DNA of 11,355 bases from Flavobacterium sp. (GTDB taxonomy: Bacteria > Bacteroidota > Bacteroidia > Flavobacteriales > Flavobacteriaceae): positions 1 to 11,355 of the forward strand of contig JASLGC010000309.1 in assembly GCA_030150335.1 (NCBI GenBank). Reading direction: 5' to 3'. The translations under genes and the position numbers were made by a program. Within the stretch, counting starts at the first letter, position 1. Each line of letters starts with the position of its first letter. The notes beneath the pieces are model-generated. The model made no database searches, had not been told where the DNA came from, and saw nothing but the letters and a program-made list of their open reading frames with translations. Below, piece by piece: positions 7,616 through 11,355 of this stretch.

Positions 7616-7649
7616 AAAAAAAGACCACTGAAGTAATTCAGTGGTCTTT
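7616..7649 (-). terminator. Intrinsic terminator of the gyrA/TPR minus-strand genes
   Basis: AAAGACCACTGAA (7620-7632) pairs perfectly with TTCAGTGGTCTTT (7637-7649) around a GTAA loop, giving a 13-bp stem. Read on the minus strand it is followed by seven T (the A run 7616-7622), a classic terminator 22 bases after the TPR stop. On the plus strand the tail is only TTTATATAA, so plus-strand function is weaker but possible. Confidence 0.9.
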
Positions 7650-7671
7650 ATATAATTAACAATCAACTAAA

Positions 7672-8946
7672 TTAGTTTTTTGTTTTTGCATCTAATGCTT
7701 TTAATTTATCGTTCATTTCTAATGCACGGTAAATGTTTCTCAAAGTAGAAATAGCTGCATCGTTTTCAGGATTGATAGAGATAACTTTTTCTAAGTCATT
7801 CATCGCATCTTTATACATTGCGTGTTTCTTCTTTTGTAATACTTCGTATTTCTTGTTATCAGCAGCTGATAAACCTAAACCATTCATCTCATTAGTGATA
7901 TCTTGATCTGGTTGTAATTTCAAGAAAGCCATGTTTAAATAAGCATTCTCAGATTTAGGATTAACACGAATAGCATCTTCGTAATATTTACGTGCTTGGT
8001 CGAATTTACCTGCTTGGAAACTTGTAACTCCTAAATTGTACAATAATACATCGTCATTAGGATTTTTAGCTAAAGCCTCTTTTGCTAACTCCTCGTATTT
8101 CCCCATATTATTAGACTTTAAGTACAAGTCCATATGAGTTAACAACAAGTTCATATCGTTAGGGTTTGTAGCTCTTGCTTCTTCAATTGCTTTTTCAGCT
8201 TCACTATACTTTCCTTCTTGGTAATAGATTAAAGCTAAGTTTTTAACAATCTCAGGTCTTTTAGAATCTTCCTTAACAAACTTTGGATCAGTATGCGTTC
8301 CTTGTTTAACCATTAAGTCGCGCATTTTAGAGTCTTTTCCAAAACTTTGTACTTGTCCTGAAGCTTTTTCAACTGCAGTATAGTAAGATTCACTTCCGTT
8401 ATATCCTAAATCAATTAATTTTTTATAATTCTTAGTAGCTGTTTCGTAATCTTTAGAATTAATAGCTGTAGAAGCAGCGTAGTATAAGTACACTGTATCT
8501 TTAGGGTTTAATTCATAAGCTTGCGTGAAACGTCTTGTAGCTCCTTTATAATTTTGAGAACCATTATCTTCAATAGCCTGTCCAACAACTTTTGCTCCTA
8601 CTGTTGTAATCTCCTCATTTGCTAACTTAACGATTTTGCTTCCTTTGTTAGATTCAAATTCATTTAGTTTGCGGAAAGATTCAATAATAGCATCAACATT
8701 GTTATCAACATCTACATCTTTTTGGATTTGAGCAAAAGCTAAATTCCCTTGAAGACCGTAATATTGTGCTTTTTCAGCATCACTTGCATTTCCTAAAACT
8801 GCTTCAACAGCTTTAAGTGCAGCTTTTGCTTCGACAACATTCCCTTTTTTAACAGCTTTTTCAGCGTCTTTAAGTTCTTTTTTTTGAGCCATTGTTAACC
8901 CTGATACCATCAAGGCTGACAATAAGTAAACATAACCTTTATTCAT
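7672..8946 (-). CDS. Exported tetratricopeptide-repeat protein downstream of gyrA
   Basis: This 424-residue protein has a clear signal peptide: MNKGYVYLLSALMVSGLTMA with a likely cut after A20 (TMA|QKK). There is no lipobox cysteine, so a soluble periplasmic location is likely. The mature part is mostly helical repeats. The best TPRs are at about 131-182 (NYKGATRRF...AYELNPKD, then DYETATKNYKKLIDLG), 232-265 (GKYSEAEKAIEEARATNPND), 266-333 (ending AGKFDQARKYYEDAIRVNP) and 375-400 (MNDLEKVISINPEND). The N-terminal 22-60 is Lys/Ala-rich helix. Molecular partners are unknown. It begins 24 bases after the gyrA stop with no terminator between, and a perfect terminator follows it, so it is probably the last gene of a gyrA transcript. 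The ATG is chosen because it gives the signal peptide directly. Confidence 0.85.
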   Translation of the reverse strand: MNKGYVYLLSALMVSGLTMAQKKELKDAEKAVKKGNVVEAKAALKAVEAVLGNASDAEKAQYYGLQGNLAFAQIQKDVDVDNNVDAIIESFRKLNEFESNKGSKIVKLANEEITTVGAKVVGQAIEDNGSQNYKGATRRFTQAYELNPKDTVYLYYAASTAINSKDYETATKNYKKLIDLGYNGSESYYTAVEKASGQVQSFGKDSKMRDLMVKQGTHTDPKFVKEDSKRPEIVKNLALIYYQEGKYSEAEKAIEEARATNPNDMNLLLTHMDLYLKSNNMGKYEELAKEALAKNPNDDVLLYNLGVTSFQAGKFDQARKYYEDAIRVNPKSENAYLNMAFLKLQPDQDITNEMNGLGLSAADNKKYEVLQKKKHAMYKDAMNDLEKVISINPENDAAISTLRNIYRALEMNDKLKALDAKTKN

Positions 8947-8970
8947 ATTTATATAGTTTTTTTCTATTTA

Positions 8971-11355
8971 CTATTCTAAAGTTTCTCCTGTTGTATCTTC
9001 TGATGTTTCATCTGTAATATCCTCAGCATCAATATCCATAATGATATTTCCTTCCTCGTCAACATTTACATCAATAATTTCATCGTCATCTTCACGCATT
9101 ACTTTACAAACAGCTGCGATTGAATCAGTACCTTTAATATTGATTAATCTAACTCCTTGCGTAGCACGTCCCATAACTCTTAAATCAGATACACGCATAC
9201 GGATAGTTAAACCTGATTTATTAATAATCATCAAGTCATCAACATCTGTAACAGAGTTAATAGATACTAACAATCCTGTTTTCTCAGTGATATTCATTGT
9301 TTTCACACCTTTACCACCACGGTTTGTTTCTCTATACTCATCTAAAGATGAACGTTTACCATATCCGTTTTCTGAAACTACTAGAATTTCACTATTCAAA
9401 TCACTTACAGATACCATTCCGATTACCTCGTCTTTTTCATCTGCTAATGTAATACCACGAACTCCAGATGCTGTTCTACCCATCGGACGAGTTTTCTCCT
9501 CATCGAAACGAACTAATTTACCTGATTTCAGTGCAAGTAATACTTTACTCTTACCGTCAGTTAATTTAGCTTCTAATAGTTCATCATCTTCTTTAATAGT
9601 AATTGCATTAATACCGTTTTGACGTGGACGAGAATATTGCTCTAATGGAGTCTTTTTAACTTGACCTTGCTTAGTAGCCATAATCACAAAGTGATTGTTG
9701 ATGTATTCTTCGTCTTTTAAATCTTGAGTACAGATAAATGCTTTTACTTTATCGTCATTCTCGATATTAATCAAGTTTTGAATAGCACGTCCTTTACTTG
9801 CTTTTGTACCTTCTGGAATTTCATAAACTCTCATCCAGTAACATTTACCTTTTTGTGTAAAGAACAACATATATTGGTGATTAGTAGCAACATACATATG
9901 CTCTAAGAAATCTTGATCTCTTGTACCAGCAGACTTTTGTCCTACTCCTCCTCTATTTTGTGTTTTGTATTCTGATAACGGTGTTCTCTTAACATAACCA
10001 GCGTGAGAAATAGTAATTACTACTTGCTCATCAGCGATTAAGTCAGTGATACTTACATCTCCTCCTGCGTATTCAATTACAGAACGACGTTCGTCACCAA
10101 ATTTCTCTTTTACTTCAATTAACTCCTCTTTAATTACGTTCATTCTTAGCTCTTTACTTGCTAACAACTCCCTTAAATAAGTAATTAATTTCATGATTTC
10201 TTCATACTCACCACGCAATTTATCTTGCTCCAGTCCTGTTAATTGACGAAGACGCATTTCAACAATTGCTTTAGCTTGAATCTCAGATAATCCGAAACGC
10301 TCAATCAATTTAGCTCTTGCCTCATCAGCATTACTTGAAGCACGAATTAATGCAATTACTTCATCAATATTATCAGATGCAATGATTAATCCTTCTAAGA
10401 TATGTGCTCTCTCTTCAGCTTTTCTTAATTCGAATTGCGTACGACGAGTTACAACATCGTGTCTATGTTCAACGAAATGGTAGATTAATTCTTTTAAATC
10501 TAACATTTGTGGTCGTCCATTAACCAAAGCAATGTTGTTAACACTAAATGATGATTGTAATTGAGTATATTTATAAAGCGTATTTAATACAATGTTAGGC
10601 ACTGCATCACGTTTTAAAACGTAAACAATACGCATACCGTTACGGTCAGACTCATCACGGATAGTAGCGATTCCTTCAATTTTCTTATCGTTAATAGCTT
10701 CAGCAGTTTTCTTAATCATTTCTGCTTTATTAACTTGGAAAGGAATCTCTGTTACAATGATACTTTCACGTCCGTCAACTTCTTCAAAGCTTGCTTTAGC
10801 ACGCATTACTACACGTCCACGACCTGTTTTGAAAGCTTCACGAACACCTTCGTAACCGTAAATAATACCTCCTGTTGGGAAATCAGGAGCTTTGATATAG
10901 TTCATTAACTCATCAATCTCGATATCGTTATTATCGATATAAGCCAATGTACCATCAATCACTTCAGACAAGTTGTGAGGTGCCATGTTAGTAGCCATAC
11001 CTACTGCAATACCAGACGCTCCATTCACCAATAAGTTTGGAATACGCGTAGGCATTACTTTAGGTTCCTCTAAAGTGTCATCAAAGTTTAATTGAAAGTC
11101 AACTGTTTCTTTTTCGATGTCAGCAAGAATCTCCTCAGACATTTTCTTCATTCTTGCCTCCGTATAACGCATCGCCGCAGGACTATCTCCATCTACAGAT
11201 CCAAAGTTACCTTGACCATCAACAAGTAAATAACGCATACTCCAATCCTGAGCCATACGCACCATAGCGTCGTATACTGAGGTATCTCCATGTGGGTGAT
11301 ATTTACCTAAAACTTCTCCTACAATTCTCGCAGATTTCTTATGAGCTCGATTAGA
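8971..11355 (-). CDS. gyrA: DNA gyrase subunit A (5' end outside window)
   Basis: GyrA breaks and rejoins DNA in the A2B2 gyrase that adds negative supercoils. The frame is open to the right edge, so 794 C-terminal residues are visible and about 58 N-terminal ones are missing (by alignment to E. coli). The reading continues upstream of the ATG at 11265, which is internal. Visible parts are the helix around HPHGDTSVYD (11269-11298), the catalytic Tyr in AAMRYTE (codon 11164-11166), the tower and coiled-coil gate with GLSEIQAKAIVEMRLRQL, then a six-bladed C-terminal DNA-wrapping domain. The GyrA-box of the first blade reads QNRGGVG (9940-9960), and a later blade has NRGGKG. A roughly 40-residue acidic tail ends the protein. 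This domain arrangement, and the exported TPR gene behind it, favour GyrA over ParC. Confidence 0.96.
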   Translation of the reverse strand, partial: SNRAHKKSARIVGEVLGKYHPHGDTSVYDAMVRMAQDWSMRYLLVDGQGNFGSVDGDSPAAMRYTEARMKKMSEEILADIEKETVDFQLNFDDTLEEPKVMPTRIPNLLVNGASGIAVGMATNMAPHNLSEVIDGTLAYIDNNDIEIDELMNYIKAPDFPTGGIIYGYEGVREAFKTGRGRVVMRAKASFEEVDGRESIIVTEIPFQVNKAEMIKKTAEAINDKKIEGIATIRDESDRNGMRIVYVLKRDAVPNIVLNTLYKYTQLQSSFSVNNIALVNGRPQMLDLKELIYHFVEHRHDVVTRRTQFELRKAEERAHILEGLIIASDNIDEVIALIRASSNADEARAKLIERFGLSEIQAKAIVEMRLRQLTGLEQDKLRGEYEEIMKLITYLRELLASKELRMNVIKEELIEVKEKFGDERRSVIEYAGGDVSITDLIADEQVVITISHAGYVKRTPLSEYKTQNRGGVGQKSAGTRDQDFLEHMYVATNHQYMLFFTQKGKCYWMRVYEIPEGTKASKGRAIQNLINIENDDKVKAFICTQDLKDEEYINNHFVIMATKQGQVKKTPLEQYSRPRQNGINAITIKEDDELLEAKLTDGKSKVLLALKSGKLVRFDEEKTRPMGRTASGVRGITLADEKDEVIGMVSVSDLNSEILVVSENGYGKRSSLDEYRETNRGGKGVKTMNITEKTGLLVSINSVTDVDDLMIINKSGLTIRMRVSDLRVMGRATQGVRLINIKGTDSIAAVCKVMREDDDEIIDVNVDEEGNIIMDIDAEDITDETSEDTTGETLE

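Larger units (their letters stand above)
7302..7671. other. 370-base convergent intergenic spacer without genes
   Basis: This gap separates the plus-strand DUF349 gene from the minus-strand TPR gene. I see no credible coding frame; the longest ATG-started reading I tried, from 7340, stops after nine codons. It holds two related hairpins (7305-7337 and 7418-7449), the decayed third repeat unit, and an unrelated perfect hairpin (7616-7649). I find no tRNA-like or riboswitch-like folding. Confidence 0.75.

Noticed and set aside
9041..9622. A 193-codon open frame on the plus strand opposite gyrA
   Set aside because: It is Ser/Thr/Ile-rich and low in complexity, as expected for the complement of a conserved A+T-rich gene. 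It has no recognisable domain, and the gyrA reading on the other strand is certain.
9724..9906. A 60-codon plus-strand frame opposite gyrA
   Set aside because: It lies wholly inside the conserved gyrA C-terminal domain, has no family resemblance and no upstream signal.

Overview
The window looks like a core-genome stretch of a low-GC Bacteroidota, most likely a Flavobacteriaceae member (Flavobacterium or Myroides type). Three things point there: the A+T-rich coding sequence, start codons without clear Shine-Dalgarno sites, and two matches to the Bacteroidota promoter element TAnnTTTG. The protein families fit as well: a large OstA-like protein, a DUF349-repeat protein, and a gyrA followed closely by an exported TPR protein. 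Genus is an inference from general resemblance, not from a search.

The left part (1-4452) is a three-gene plus-strand cluster. It starts at a promoter-like element at the very edge, followed by an OstA/LptA-like envelope protein, a class III PLP aminotransferase overlapping it by one base, and a cytoplasmic protein built of about twelve TPRs. A perfect 9-bp intrinsic terminator ends the cluster. Next comes aroE (shikimate dehydrogenase), and then a 631-residue DUF349 protein with its own promoter-like element. Both are on the plus strand. The DUF349 gene ends at a strong 12-bp terminator hairpin.

The 370-base convergent spacer (7302-7671) has no gene. It holds what looks like three decaying tandem copies of the DUF349 gene tail plus its terminator. 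A separate perfect 13-bp hairpin follows and terminates the minus-strand genes coming from the right.

The right part is a minus-strand pair: gyrA, cut by the window's right edge and lacking about 58 N-terminal residues, then 24 bases later an exported TPR protein. The short gap and the absence of a terminator suggest co-transcription.

Functionally the window mixes envelope biogenesis (OstA-like), amino-acid and aromatic metabolism (aminotransferase, AroE), scaffold-type repeat proteins and DNA topology (GyrA). I saw no mobile element, CRISPR array, tRNA, rRNA, phage gene or defence system, and no convincing undescribed system. The most unusual non-coding signal is the decaying tandem terminator array. 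The other findings are modest: poly-A tracts at frame-sensitive positions, a non-ATG start, and a divergent GyrA-box.
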